Assembly (NCBI GenBank): GCA_016256075.1
Contig: SDVU01000707.1
Coordinates: forward strand, 1-11,226
Direction: 5' to 3'
Length of the DNA stretch: 11,226 nucleotides
Source: Dictyocoela muelleri
Taxonomy: Eukaryota; Microsporidia
Part shown: positions 1 through 7,510 of the stretch, piece by piece
How the letters are laid out: the number at the start of each line of letters is the position of its first letter
How positions within the stretch are numbered: the stretch's first letter is position 1
The notes under the pieces: generated by a model
Told to the model about the DNA's origin: nothing
Databases searched by the model: none
The model's input: only the letters and a program-made list of their open reading frames with translations
Made by a program: the position numbers and the translations under genes

Positions 1-77
1 AGTGACGTCAGCGGGATTCGAACCACGATACTTAAATTTTACATTCAAGAGTGTTAACCACTGAGCTATCTGGCCTT
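1..77 (-). tRNA. Degenerate tRNA-like sequence, probably a tRNA-Tyr(GTA) relic
   Basis: On the minus strand this reads as a tRNA: a 7-nt acceptor start (ggccaga), a D-arm-like tagctcagtggtta, an anticodon-arm region around cttgaatgtaaa, and a T-loop ggttcgaatccc. The anticodon loop fits GTA (Tyr) best, because the ancestral arm was probably cttga-ctgtaaa-tcaag. The folding is poor. The 3' acceptor strand (tgacgtc) pairs with only about three or four of seven bases, the T stem lacks a base, and the anticodon stem carries extra bases. I therefore think it is a pseudogene, although an atypical functional tRNA cannot be excluded by eye. The window begins at its 3' end, so the boundary is uncertain. 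Confidence 0.45.
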
Positions 78-210
78 CTATATATTCTTCTGCACATTTT
101 TGTGTGGCCCGCGAGAAAATATTTTAATAAAAATAGACCACCATCCTATATGAGTTGCATAACCTCTGGTATAAGGTATTTTTTTAAAAAAAGGCTATTT
201 TAACACAAGT

Positions 211-270
211 GGTGCAAGATATCACAGTAGTTAACGCTCTTGAATGTAAATTATTGTGAGCCGAATTATT
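211..270 (+). pseudogene. Second decayed tRNA-like copy (5' half)
   Basis: About 34 bases here (from roughly 217 to 250) align with the 5' half of the tRNA-like sequence at 1-77 with only about five differences. Both share ttaac-(a/g)-ctcttgaatgtaaa. The 3' half is hardly recognisable, with only a remnant of the T-loop (ccgaatt). The copy lies on the opposite strand to the first, so the two face away from each other. It is a duplicated, decayed tRNA fragment or part of a tRNA-derived repeat. Confidence 0.4.
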
Positions 271-668
271 TTTAAAGTCGCTTTATTAAATAATCGGAGG
301 AGATGATATTAATTAAACAGTCAATACATAAAAGTATAGCAGTAATAAACATTTTTTCCAGTAAAGTCTAGCAGATTATGATTTTTAAATCTTTGATAGT
401 GCAAAATCAACTCTTTTAAATGTGTATGGTTATTTGCAGCGGCATATAACCACAAAAAAGCAGCTAAATTAAAAAAAATCATAAAAGAATATGATCTCCT
501 GTTTCAGGTATTTCGTTTCTAAAAGGAAAATCGCATATGCATCTGGTATATGAGAATTAAGAAGCGACGTATTACTTGAACAGTAGAATCAAAAGATCTA
601 AAGACTATGGTTGTAGATAACACTAGGAGTTGACATTTTGATTATTGATAGATAAAATATATAAAATT
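271..668. other. Non-coding A+T-rich spacer
   Basis: No gene is supported here. A short open stretch on the plus strand, at about 411-522, reads as a lysine- and alanine-rich peptide ending FQVFRF. It has no start codon and no family that I recognise, so it may be chance. The spacer separates the tRNA relics from the 3' end of the hexokinase gene. Confidence 0.4.
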
Positions 669-718
669 AAAAAAAATCTTAATTTTTTAACTTGAAAAAA
701 ATCTTAATTTTTTAACCT
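669..718. repeat. Two-copy 25-bp tandem repeat in the hexokinase 3' flank
   Basis: Two copies of a 25-bp unit (aaaaaatcttaattttttaa plus cttg or cctg) lie end to end, just beyond the hexokinase stop codon. Each unit is itself partly self-complementary (ttaa flanked by A and T runs). A third, partial A run follows. No canonical AATAAA signal is visible on the minus strand here. The repeat may fall in the 3' untranslated region, or it may simply be replication slippage. Confidence 0.7.
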
Positions 719-740
719 GAAAAAAAATTTAATCAATTAT

Positions 741-2555
741 TTACTCAATTTCATTAAGCAGAACATAAACACCACCTTCCAAGGAAGCATTTTTAGCAAC
801 AACAAAATTAAATCGATCATACGGAATTTCCTTGTAAATTTTTGACAGTTCTTCAACTTCATATTTAAGTACATCTAAATCACGATCATTATGAAAGAGA
901 GTACCATTAAGAAAGAGTGTTACTTTAAAATTATTAAAGGGTAAATTATTTTCCAATAACGAACTTGAGCTAACATTTTTTTCTTTATGATTAAAATAAA
1001 TTTCTTTTAAATTTTCATAGTGCCTAAGAACAATTCCAAAAATTAATGATGAGATTATCGAAGACGTTCTTCTTTTTATACTTGAAACAATTTCGTTTAT
1101 CCTCTTCTCCCTTTCATCATTTTGTTGAGGGTTATCAGTTATTCTTAATATTCTTTCCAGATCAAACTTTTCATGAATATTAAGTTCACCTGAAATTGCT
1201 TTATTAACCAAATCAACAAATTTATATCCTCCACACAGACAATCAAGACAATTGTATTTTTCTTTTACAATCGGTTCTTTTTCTTTTTCTTTTTCTTTTT
1301 CTTCTCGTTTTTTTAATAAACCGTTATTTGAAAAAGCCTTAAAAAGGGCACTATTTTCCACTCTCCTGAAAATGATATTGTTCCTAAGAATTTTTCCCAA
1401 TTCAGTCAATTTATGAATACCTGATTTTTCACCCAAAACTTCCTTTCTAATCTTCTCATCATATTTCGTTAGCCTGAAAATATTCTTATCTAAACTAGCC
1501 CACTCAGTGTTAATAATCACATTATTCTTGATATCAGTGTATGCACCATTGGTACCTGTGCCCAAAACAATACCGATAACAAGATCATTTTCATAAAACT
1601 TATTATCAGATAGTTGATCATGTTTCTTACTTTTAATTTCGTTTTGATAACCAGTTGCTGCCGTCGCAGTTGTATCGTTTAATAAAACTTTAACTTCGGG
1701 TTTGATTAGCAATTTAAAATATTTTTTTATAAAATATATTTCCAATTTTTCTAGTTCTTCATTTAGTCTTGCCACAGGATCAGCATCCTTTTCTATTTTA
1801 AATTTAAAATTTTTATTAAAACTGATTACTTTTGCTGAAGATAAGGAAATATGAATCACGGGATGAGAAAATGTTAAGGATATAGGAATTTCAATTGATG
1901 TAGTATATTTTTCATCTCCTCGTGATATATCTTGGGCATATTTCTCATCAAAATTCAAGAAATCTTGAAGAGATTCATCGTCAGTATTTTCAAGGTATTT
2001 TTTAATTTTCTCGGCAGTGAATTCAAAAATAGATGTATCGGAAAAATAATCATCACTAGTAAGTGAATGTTTTTGTTCTTTTCCCGAGATTAAATTTTTA
2101 TTTTGTACCTTAAAAATGTTAATTTTAAGGAATGAACCGCCAATGTCTACAGCCAAAATAATTTTATTTTCATGATTTTCGAGATTACATGGTTTTAAAG
2201 GAACGTGAGTGTTGATGAACATATTATTTGTGTCATTTAAACATTTCTTATCATTATTATCTTCAGTGCTAATATCCCTGAATTTGATATCATCTGATTT
2301 AGTATCACCCGAAATAAGATTAACATCATTAGATTTAGAATCATTTCCATAGTTTTTCTCTGAAACAGTTACTTTTTCAACTTGATGAATTCCCCGCTTT
2401 TCATTAGCTTCTCTTTTCATTTCACTTTCCTTTATCAATTCATTGAAATTTTCGACTATTTTAATCTTTTCGGTAAAGTTATAGTCAAAGCAACACATTA
2501 AGAATGGGATTACAAATTGGAATATGAAAAATTTAGGAATTGAATTTTTTACCAT
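741..2555 (-). CDS. HXK: Hexokinase with N-terminal signal peptide (secreted, microsporidian type)
   Basis: A 604-residue hexokinase that phosphorylates glucose with ATP at the head of glycolysis. A hydrophobic stretch at residues 8-23 after a basic start looks like a signal peptide. Microsporidian hexokinases are known to be secreted into the host cell, which fits. A polar linker (about 28-130) precedes the kinase core. Core motifs in order are the phosphate-1 loop DIGGS (137-141), LTFSHP (227-232), NDTTAT with catalytic Asp294, GTGTN (332-336), NTEW with Glu351, SG...E385, the adenosine-side GTLFHNDRD (551-559), and a C-terminal GG. Lys248 matches the sugar-binding Lys, but the usual preceding Thr is Asn247. 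A KEKEKE insert lies at 416-433. The protein is longer than usual for microsporidian hexokinases (under 500 residues) because of the linker and insert. The ATG follows a CCC triplet. No frame damage is seen. Confidence 0.95.
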   Translation of the reverse strand: MVKNSIPKFFIFQFVIPFLMCCFDYNFTEKIKIVENFNELIKESEMKREANEKRGIHQVEKVTVSEKNYGNDSKSNDVNLISGDTKSDDIKFRDISTEDNNDKKCLNDTNNMFINTHVPLKPCNLENHENKIILAVDIGGSFLKINIFKVQNKNLISGKEQKHSLTSDDYFSDTSIFEFTAEKIKKYLENTDDESLQDFLNFDEKYAQDISRGDEKYTTSIEIPISLTFSHPVIHISLSSAKVISFNKNFKFKIEKDADPVARLNEELEKLEIYFIKKYFKLLIKPEVKVLLNDTTATAATGYQNEIKSKKHDQLSDNKFYENDLVIGIVLGTGTNGAYTDIKNNVIINTEWASLDKNIFRLTKYDEKIRKEVLGEKSGIHKLTELGKILRNNIIFRRVENSALFKAFSNNGLLKKREEKEKEKEKEPIVKEKYNCLDCLCGGYKFVDLVNKAISGELNIHEKFDLERILRITDNPQQNDEREKRINEIVSSIKRRTSSIISSLIFGIVLRHYENLKEIYFNHKEKNVSSSSLLENNLPFNNFKVTLFLNGTLFHNDRDLDVLKYEVEELSKIYKEIPYDRFNFVVAKNASLEGGVYVLLNEIE

Positions 2556-2558
2556 GGG
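2556..2558 (-). promoter_or_regulatory. CCC start-proximal motif of the hexokinase gene
   Basis: On the coding strand, the sequence immediately before the hexokinase ATG is gtcaaccc. A CCC (or GGG) triplet at the start codon is a known hallmark of many microsporidian promoters with very short 5' leaders. Three bases in a gene start could be chance, so the assignment rests mainly on the match to that known pattern. Confidence 0.4.
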
Positions 2559-3675
2559 TTGACACTTTTCACCGTATTTAAAGATAAAAATTCATTAATT
2601 TCATTTTTTGATCAATTTTAATAAAATTGATTATTTTCGCAAAATAATTGTTTTTTTGATGAACAAAATACGATACGGAGAGTTTTTTGGATTAAGAAAA
2701 GCTATTTAATATTTTTTAGAGTTATATTATTTAAAAAACTATTTAAAAGTTGCAAATATTATTTGACATTTAATTAAATTTTAATAAAAATCAGTTTTTT
2801 TTAGTATTTTCGTGATTTTAATAAAAATCAGATATTTTATATTTTCATGATTTTTTTTATCTGTGAAATTTAGATTAAGAAATTGTTTTTAAACAGACCG
2901 ATTATTAAAAGTTTTTATTTTTCTGAGAATTGGAAATATATTTTATCTTAAACCTATTTATCGTAAAAATTTTTTAACATAAAAATTTATCTTAATCTAT
3001 ATCATAATGAAGTTTAGGGACGCTAAATTTAAATAAAAATTAGATTTAAAGAAATGTTTTCTACTCAAAAATTAATTTTTCGAAATTTAAGGTATGTTTA
3101 TTTAATTTAAATAACGTATGTAATTATTTTTCTTATTTAGGGTATAAATAGCTGTACGTATTGAAATGTTCATAACGAATGGCTTTATATTTTAAGAAAA
3201 ATTTAAATCTTAAATTCTTCACCAATCTTTTAAATTAGATTTTTGTTCCTCGAACCCGTTCTAAATGTAAATGACAGAATTATTTTTCATCAATGATAAT
3301 TCTTGCGCATTTGAACGAATCTAGACCTCTACTTTCGACACGAATTAAAAAAATATCTTAATCGGTGATTTTTTCAAAACTATAAATATGATGATAAATT
3401 CCGATCCATTCACAGATCAAGAAATGGCTCTTGGGCTGTTAACACCCCTTGTTTCTAAAAATCAAAAATTTAAAAAAAAAATAAATATACGAGGATAGGC
3501 AGCCTTATTATTGTTTCCATACTAATAATATTAAAAAACCATATTCCTTAGTAAGGTAAGAGAATGTTGTCTCCGGGGTGTTTTGAAACTATTTCTAGTG
3601 GTTTTCAGGGAATTTGGATGTATTATATGCGTTAAAGTACAACATAATAAATTAATGTTGCTTTTAATATGATTT
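2559..3675. other. Long A+T-rich intergenic region upstream of the hexokinase
   Basis: About 1.1 kb with no supported gene. It contains an imperfect tandem repeat of 37-bp period (ttaataaaaatcag starting at 2781 and again at 2818) that is partly palindromic. A 50-codon open stretch at about 3348-3497 (plus, ending KINIRG) has fairly protein-like composition but matches no family I recognise. It could be a gene relic cut off by transposon activity. Positions 3540-3675 flank the left end of the first Merlin element and show nothing else. Confidence 0.4.
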
Positions 3676-3685
3676 TTGGATCTGA

Positions 3686-3719
3686 TCGGTTTTTTTCCCC
3701 TATAGGGGAAAAAAACCGA
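3686..3719. repeat. 34-bp perfect palindrome at the left end of the first Merlin element
   Basis: tcgg, seven T, cccc and ta are followed by the exact reverse complement, with no loop. This is the terminal motif joined head to head with its own inverted copy. The transposase ATG follows eight bases later, so the palindrome probably lies at or within the transposase promoter. It may bind the transposase as a dimer, which would couple autoregulation to end recognition. That function is inferred. Confidence 0.95.
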
Positions 3720-3726
3720 CACCCTT

Positions 3727-4614
3727 ATGATTAATGTAAATCTTGGATACATACTTTCAATACGAAGTAATAATTCTCAATCAGTAAACTTTTTGAAAGA
3801 ACGAGGTATTCTGCGTGGTTTAATGTATTGCAATGGGTGTAATAAATTAATGAAAACAGCCAATTATAAACGAAACATTGATCGTTTAGCTTGGCGTTGT
3901 TACCGCAAATCTTGTTCAGAATTTTTAAAATACGTTTCAGTTCGAAAGAATAGCATCTTTTCAGACTTTAAAATTTCGCTAGGTGATTGTATTCTGATTT
4001 GTTATTGGTTTTTTTGTGGATTTCGAAAAAAGGATTTGATCAAGGAGTTTGGAATAAAAAAAGATGTTATTTTGAAAATGTATATGAAATTGCGTGAAAG
4101 GATATCTCGTGATCTTGAAGAAAATCCGATAAGGCTCGGCGGGAATGGTGTTATATGTCAAATCGATGAATCGATGTTTCACTATAAACAAAAATATCAT
4201 CGTGGTAGGATCTCACAAGAAAATCGATGGGTTTTCGGGATTGTCGATACCGCTTTTAAACCTGCAAAATACTTTGTTAAAGTGGTTCCTAATCGTCGAA
4301 AAGAAACGCTCATCGCTATTATAAACGATGTATGTCGGCCCGGAACAATAATTTGGAGTGATGAATGGAGAAGTTATTATTCTATTCATGAAAATTTTGC
4401 TCATGAAAGAGTCAATCATAGTATTAACTTTATTAATCCTAGAAATGATGTCAATACTCAAACAATAGAATCATTGTGGAATAGACTTAAATTAAAACTT
4501 AAATCAATGATGGGTGTGGGTAAGTTGCCTCTCCAAAGCTATCTAAATGAATGGATGTGGAAAGACACACGTGCAAATGATGACTTTTTTAATTTATTAA
4601 ATTTATTGATCTAA
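3727..4614 (+). CDS. IS1595/Merlin-family DDE transposase
   Basis: A 295-residue transposase. An N-terminal zinc ribbon (Cys35, Cys38, Cys58, Cys63) precedes a helical region. The ISXO2/IS1595-like DDE domain follows, with IDES (Asp147), a downstream HRGR, RWVFGIVD (168-174), VPNRR, WSDEW (Asp212), VNHS and NTQTIESLW (Glu248). All three catalytic acids are present, spaced 65 and 36 residues apart as usual for this family. The C-terminal segment ends in YLNEWMW and a short hydrophobic tail. The length is normal for Merlin transposases and no stops or shifts are seen. It cuts and pastes the surrounding element by binding its ends. The chosen ATG lies directly after the end palindrome. Met33, just before the zinc ribbon, is an alternative but would shorten the N terminus. 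Merlin elements are known from microsporidia. Confidence 0.93.
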   Translation: MINVNLGYILSIRSNNSQSVNFLKERGILRGLMYCNGCNKLMKTANYKRNIDRLAWRCYRKSCSEFLKYVSVRKNSIFSDFKISLGDCILICYWFFCGFRKKDLIKEFGIKKDVILKMYMKLRERISRDLEENPIRLGGNGVICQIDESMFHYKQKYHRGRISQENRWVFGIVDTAFKPAKYFVKVVPNRRKETLIAIINDVCRPGTIIWSDEWRSYYSIHENFAHERVNHSINFINPRNDVNTQTIESLWNRLKLKLKSMMGVGKLPLQSYLNEWMWKDTRANDDFFNLLNLLI

Positions 4615-4641
4615 GATGTTTATTATTTTACTATTTTATAA

Positions 4642-4694
4642 ATAGGGGAAAAAACCGACAGTTTGAATGATAGGGGAAAAAACCGATCAGATCC
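4642..4694. repeat. Right end of the first Merlin element: two direct motif copies 28 bp apart
   Basis: ataggggaaaaaaccga occurs at 4642-4658 and again, exactly, at 4670-4686, separated by 11 bp (cagtttgaatg). The outer copy continues into tcagatcc, the inverted partner of the left end. The copies have six A, where the left palindrome has seven. They are probably tandem transposase-binding sites. Confidence 0.93.
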
Positions 4695-5443
4695 AATATT
4701 TTAGATCTACCATATTTTTCATTATTATTAAAACCTTTAGCTTTTCTTCTATTATAAAATAATAAGATCTCAAACCAGATATTAAATTAAATAATTAAAT
4801 TCATCATTTAAACATTTTATCTCTTTACGTTAATAAAAATTGCTTTGAGAGAATTCGTCACTTACCTTATATTTTTAAGTTTTAAACTAAGCCTGTTGCA
4901 TAATTACTATATAATTGAGAGAAATGGGGTTTTTAGATTTAATAGTTTATATTGTAAACTGTTCAGATGTCGTCTTTTAATATTACAAACTTCTTGTTTA
5001 ATCAGATTTAAGAAATTAAGTAATAAAAATTAGTAAAAAAAGTATTATATCAGAACACACTCTCCCGGTGTAATTTTAAAGTCTGAAAGAATATATTCTT
5101 TTAAAATTAGAACGTATTATTGGAATTCCTACAGATCATGTATAACAAAGCTAGGCTTTAACATTGATTATTGTTTATAATTACTATGACCATCAAATAT
5201 TTCAATAATTTAAATAAATGATTTTACGCAGAAATAATGATATTTTAATTCTCTACTTATATTGATTTATAAATTTATTTTTTTAGTATATATTCAAGTT
5301 TAAATAAATCAGAATTTGTCGGTTTTTCTCCTATAAAAAAAACGAATAGACCAACAATTAAAAATAATTTTTTTCGAAAAATACATTTAACACTGTTTTA
5401 TAATATAAATTATTTTTAAATTTATTTAAATTATTTTTTTTGA
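4695..5443. other. A+T-rich spacer without a supported gene
   Basis: No protein of recognisable family is seen on either strand. A 62-codon open stretch (4845-5033) has no support. A perfect 16-bp palindrome (aaagaatatattcttt) lies at 5086-5101. The only informative piece is the decayed transposon end at 5317-5345, listed separately. Confidence 0.5.
5317..5345. repeat. Orphan, decayed Merlin-type end
   Basis: tgtcggtttttctcctata followed by a run of A and cga matches, with a few changes, the left-end palindrome of the element at 3678-4694 (tcgg-T7-cccc-ta and its inverse). No transposase or partner end is attached. It is a solo end left by an old copy, or the remains of a deleted short derivative. 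Confidence 0.6.
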
Positions 5444-5496
5444 CGGCATTTTTTCGGATAAAACGCCGCCGAAAAAAAAATCTGAAAAAATGCCGG
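5444..5496. repeat. Palindromic block, candidate left end of the MULE element
   Basis: cggcattttttcgga (5444-5458) is matched in inverse by tctgaaaaaatgccgg (5481-5496), with a second inverted pair (cgcc/gccg) in the centre. The reverse complement of the block at 7442-7510 resembles it (ggcatttttccggaaatatg against ggcattttttcggataaaac, about three quarters identical). The pairing suggests the two ends of a MULE transposon enclosing the transposase remains. No convincing target duplication was found. Confidence 0.5.
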
Positions 5497-5658
5497 ATCA
5501 TGTCTATTATATCCCCCCAAAGTCATCATGCCTATTATATTCCCCCCGCCCCAAAAAAAAATTAATTAAATATACAATTATGTGTTCGATTGATTTTATT
5601 ATGAGATTGACACTGTCAGCAGATGGTGAAAGGCTTATAAAATTTCGGTTAATAGCAT

Positions 5659-5977
5659 GTTAGAGCACCCCCTCTCTCAGATTTGTAAGTATTAATTGGT
5701 AAGAGCATAGAGTATGTTTCTTATTAAAAATAAACTTTAAATCTTAAGATAAATCCATATATATTATTAATAATAAAAATTGAAGATATATAGACACTTA
5801 CTAAATTTGGTGGGAAAGACTAAATTTATAGTGTCTATATATCTTCGAATTTTTATTATTAATAATATATATATATATATGGATTTATCTTGAGATTTAA
5901 AGCCTATTTTAAATAAGAAACATACTCTATGATCTTACCAATTAATACTTACAAATCTGATGGAGGGGTGCTCTAAC
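5659..5977. repeat. Foldback hairpin element, 319 bp
   Basis: Two arms of about 150 bp are near-perfect inverted copies, from gttagagcacccc on the left to ggggtgctctaac on the right, meeting at a short centre around ggtgggaaagact (5808-5820). Differences are single bases and a longer TA run in the right arm. No coding capacity is present. It looks like a foldback-type MITE. Flanking 8- or 9-bp duplications are absent. A TA dinucleotide flanks gagcacccc on both sides, so a Tc1/mariner-like TA target is possible. Confidence 0.85.
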
Positions 5978-6235
5978 CCGCAGGAAAACCAAATTTTCTT
6001 CATGAATATCGTCTATTTACCATGAGAGAAATTGTGAGGGATTCCTTCATATATGTCTATCAATAAGTACAAGAAGACTTATGATGGATATACATGAAGA
6101 GGACAAACAGATGGTTTTTGAAAAAAAAATACGTACAAATAAGAAAAGAAAACATTTTTGACGTTTTTAAATAAATTTTTAGATTTTTTTTTATTTTTTT
6201 AAAATTTTTAATATCCAGCATATTATATCCCCCGA

Positions 6236-6257
6236 GGGATATAATAGGCATGATCCG
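6236..6257. repeat. Right inverted end of the 764-bp element
   Basis: gggatataataggcatgatc plus cg is the inverse of the left end at 5494-5515 with one difference. Immediately inside it, tattatatccc (6221-6231) forms an 11-bp palindromic pair with gggatataata (6236-6246). Read alone this could pass for a terminator hairpin, but its match to the far end shows it is a transposon end. Confidence 0.8.
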
Positions 6258-6265
6258 ATATTTCT

Positions 6266-7345
6266 TCAATATTTTTTTAATTTATATGGGCGATGATATG
6301 CTTCACACGAATTAGTTGTTGTAGGTATTGAATTCAATATTCGATGATTTACTGACCAAAATTTAATTTCTTTCCTTGATATTTTAGCATTATTAATAAT
6401 TAAATTCGTACAGAAAAATTCATAAATCTCTGAATATGACTCGTCATCTTTTACTTTTCTTTTCAATTTATCAAATTCATGCACAACAGAATTATCAAGA
6501 ACGTAAGATAATATTATTAAATACTTGATAAATTTTTTAAAATCATTATTTGTTTTATATTTGGTAATCAAATTCAATTTTTGTAAATGCCTTATTATTT
6601 GACTGAAATTAAAATTTCACACAAAAATTTCAGCTTTAGGAAAATATTTGTGTATTGCGTTTTATTGAGCCCACTCTAAATAACAATAAAATAATTTGGA
6701 GGTAGAATATTATTTTTTTTATGGCATTTATATATTTCTGAATAATTTCCCTCTTTTTTATGATCCTTCATTACATAACATAATGGAAATATTTATCCAA
6801 AATAAAATCCATGTATTATGTATAGTTGGCTATATTCAAGGCGAAGTATAAAATGTCACATCGCCTAGCCATGCAGAAGACTTAGGCAAGATTTCAAAAG
6901 TTTCACCTGTATAAAACATAATGTAATTTTCAGTTTTATCTGATATATTGAAATGTTGTGAAAAGCCTATTATCAATTGTATATTTAAAAATTTTAAAAA
7001 TTTTGTTATCTTCAAGAGCAGTAGGTATTTTTTTTTGCTTTTTGCCTCTTAACATAATAATCAAAAATATTGCCATACTTACCCAAATTTTTATAATTTT
7101 TGCAATCAACATCCGCAGTCGCCCCAAGCAATGCTTGCAAAAAGAATCATTTGTTTTTTTCAACTTAATTTTTCAGTCTAGAATTAATCTTTATCTGAAA
7201 TAACTTATTATTTTCTTTATCATGGCAATGTGATTCCTCTAATAATAATTTTTAATCCTTATTATCAGTATGAATTCGACTTGAACAATCTCTCCTGTTA
7301 CATCCCATGAAATAAAACCATACGATTTTCTCCTAAAGTTATATA
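6266..7345 (-). pseudogene. MULE (Mutator-like) transposase relic with FLYWCH zinc finger
   Basis: Read on the minus strand, the region keeps the order of a MULE transposase. A FLYWCH finger comes first (Trp at 7318-7320, GCNRRDC at about 7305-7285, SRIHT, then HCH at 7222-7230). The first catalytic Asp follows in WLGDVTFY (6860-6862), then QLYIIHGFYFG, YVMKDHKKEG, EWAQ with FPKAEIF (6670-6630), and the C-terminal TNSCEAYHR that matches the TNN..EGWH tail of the family. The gene is broken by several stops and at least two frame changes. The position of the second catalytic Asp reads Tyr. It stops soon after the tail motif, next to the 764-bp element, so the C terminus is probably lost. The last 104 codons (6266-6577) are still open. 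This is an old, inactive copy. Confidence 0.8.
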
Positions 7346-7441
7346 TATAATTTTTTTATATAATTTATATATATAATTTTTATCCCTAATTTTTCGTCTA
7401 ACTATTTGTTGTAAGGGCTCCATAAGGGTAACAAAAGTTTA

Positions 7442-7510
7442 GGGCATATTTCCGGAAAAATGCCCCAAGAAAATACGGAAAAATGCCCTTGGACATATTT
7501 CCGGAATGCC
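7442..7510. repeat. Palindromic block, candidate right end of the MULE element
   Basis: gggcatatttccggaaaaat with gccc (7442-7465) is nearly self-complementary and is followed by an inverted-pair variant, cggaaaaatgccc / ggacatatttccggaatgcc (7476-7510). The unit resembles the block at 5444-5496 in inverse. Positions 7346-7441 between it and the transposase relic are A+T-rich, including alternating ta tracts. It is probably the transposase-side terminal inverted repeat of the MULE. Confidence 0.5.

Larger units (their letters stand above)
3678..4694 (+). mobile_element. Merlin-type (IS1595-like) DNA transposon, apparently intact
   Basis: A compact element with matching inverted ends: left ggatctgatcggttttttt, and right ending aaaaccgatcagatcc. 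Just inside them, the left end carries a perfect 34-bp palindrome and the right end two direct copies of the same motif. One transposase gene fills the interior. Two boundary readings are possible. If the ends begin with GG, as in Merlin, the element is 3688-4684 with a 9-bp duplication gatctgatc/gatcagatc (8 of 9 match). If the outer ggatctgatc belongs to the inverted repeat, no clear duplication remains. The small size, uninterrupted transposase and near-identical ends suggest recent movement. Confidence 0.85.
5494..6257. mobile_element. Non-autonomous inverted-repeat element, 764 bp
   Basis: The left end cggatcatgtctattatatc (from 5494) and the right end (6236-6257, read in reverse) agree at 21 of 22 positions. 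The left end has two direct copies of the motif 28 bp apart (5499-5518 and 5527-5547). The right end has the motif facing its inverse (arms 6221-6231 and 6236-6246, 4-nt centre). The interior has no transposase; it holds the foldback at 5659-5977 and plain A+T-rich sequence. This is the mirror layout of the Merlin element at 3678-4694, though the motif sequence differs. It sits where the MULE coding region stops, so it probably interrupted that element. No clear target duplication was found, so the family is uncertain. Confidence 0.6.

Noticed and set aside
3531-4461. Three minus-strand open frames of 73-82 codons antisense to the first Merlin element
   Set aside because: They are antisense shadows of a well-supported transposase and carry no motif.
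4642-4694. Direct repeats at 28-bp spacing as a possible CRISPR array
   Set aside because: There are only two units with an 11-bp spacer, in a eukaryote-like context, and the same motif sits inverted at the other end of a transposon. They are transposon end sites.
4845-5033. 62-codon plus-strand open frame
   Set aside because: It is short and hydrophobic in A+T-rich sequence, with no start context or family signal.
6221-6246. Strong short hairpin as an intrinsic terminator
   Set aside because: Its right arm is part of a 22-bp inverted repeat matched at 5494-5515, and the genome appears eukaryotic, so a bacterial-style terminator is not expected.
6060-6269. 69-codon minus-strand open frame
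   Set aside because: It runs across the palindromic right end of the 764-bp element and through low-complexity A+T sequence, with no family signal. Judged accidental.
6936-7203. Overlapping open frames on both strands (75 and 81 codons)
   Set aside because: The plus-strand frame is a shadow. The minus-strand one lies within the broken MULE gene but adds no recognisable motif of its own beyond the relic.
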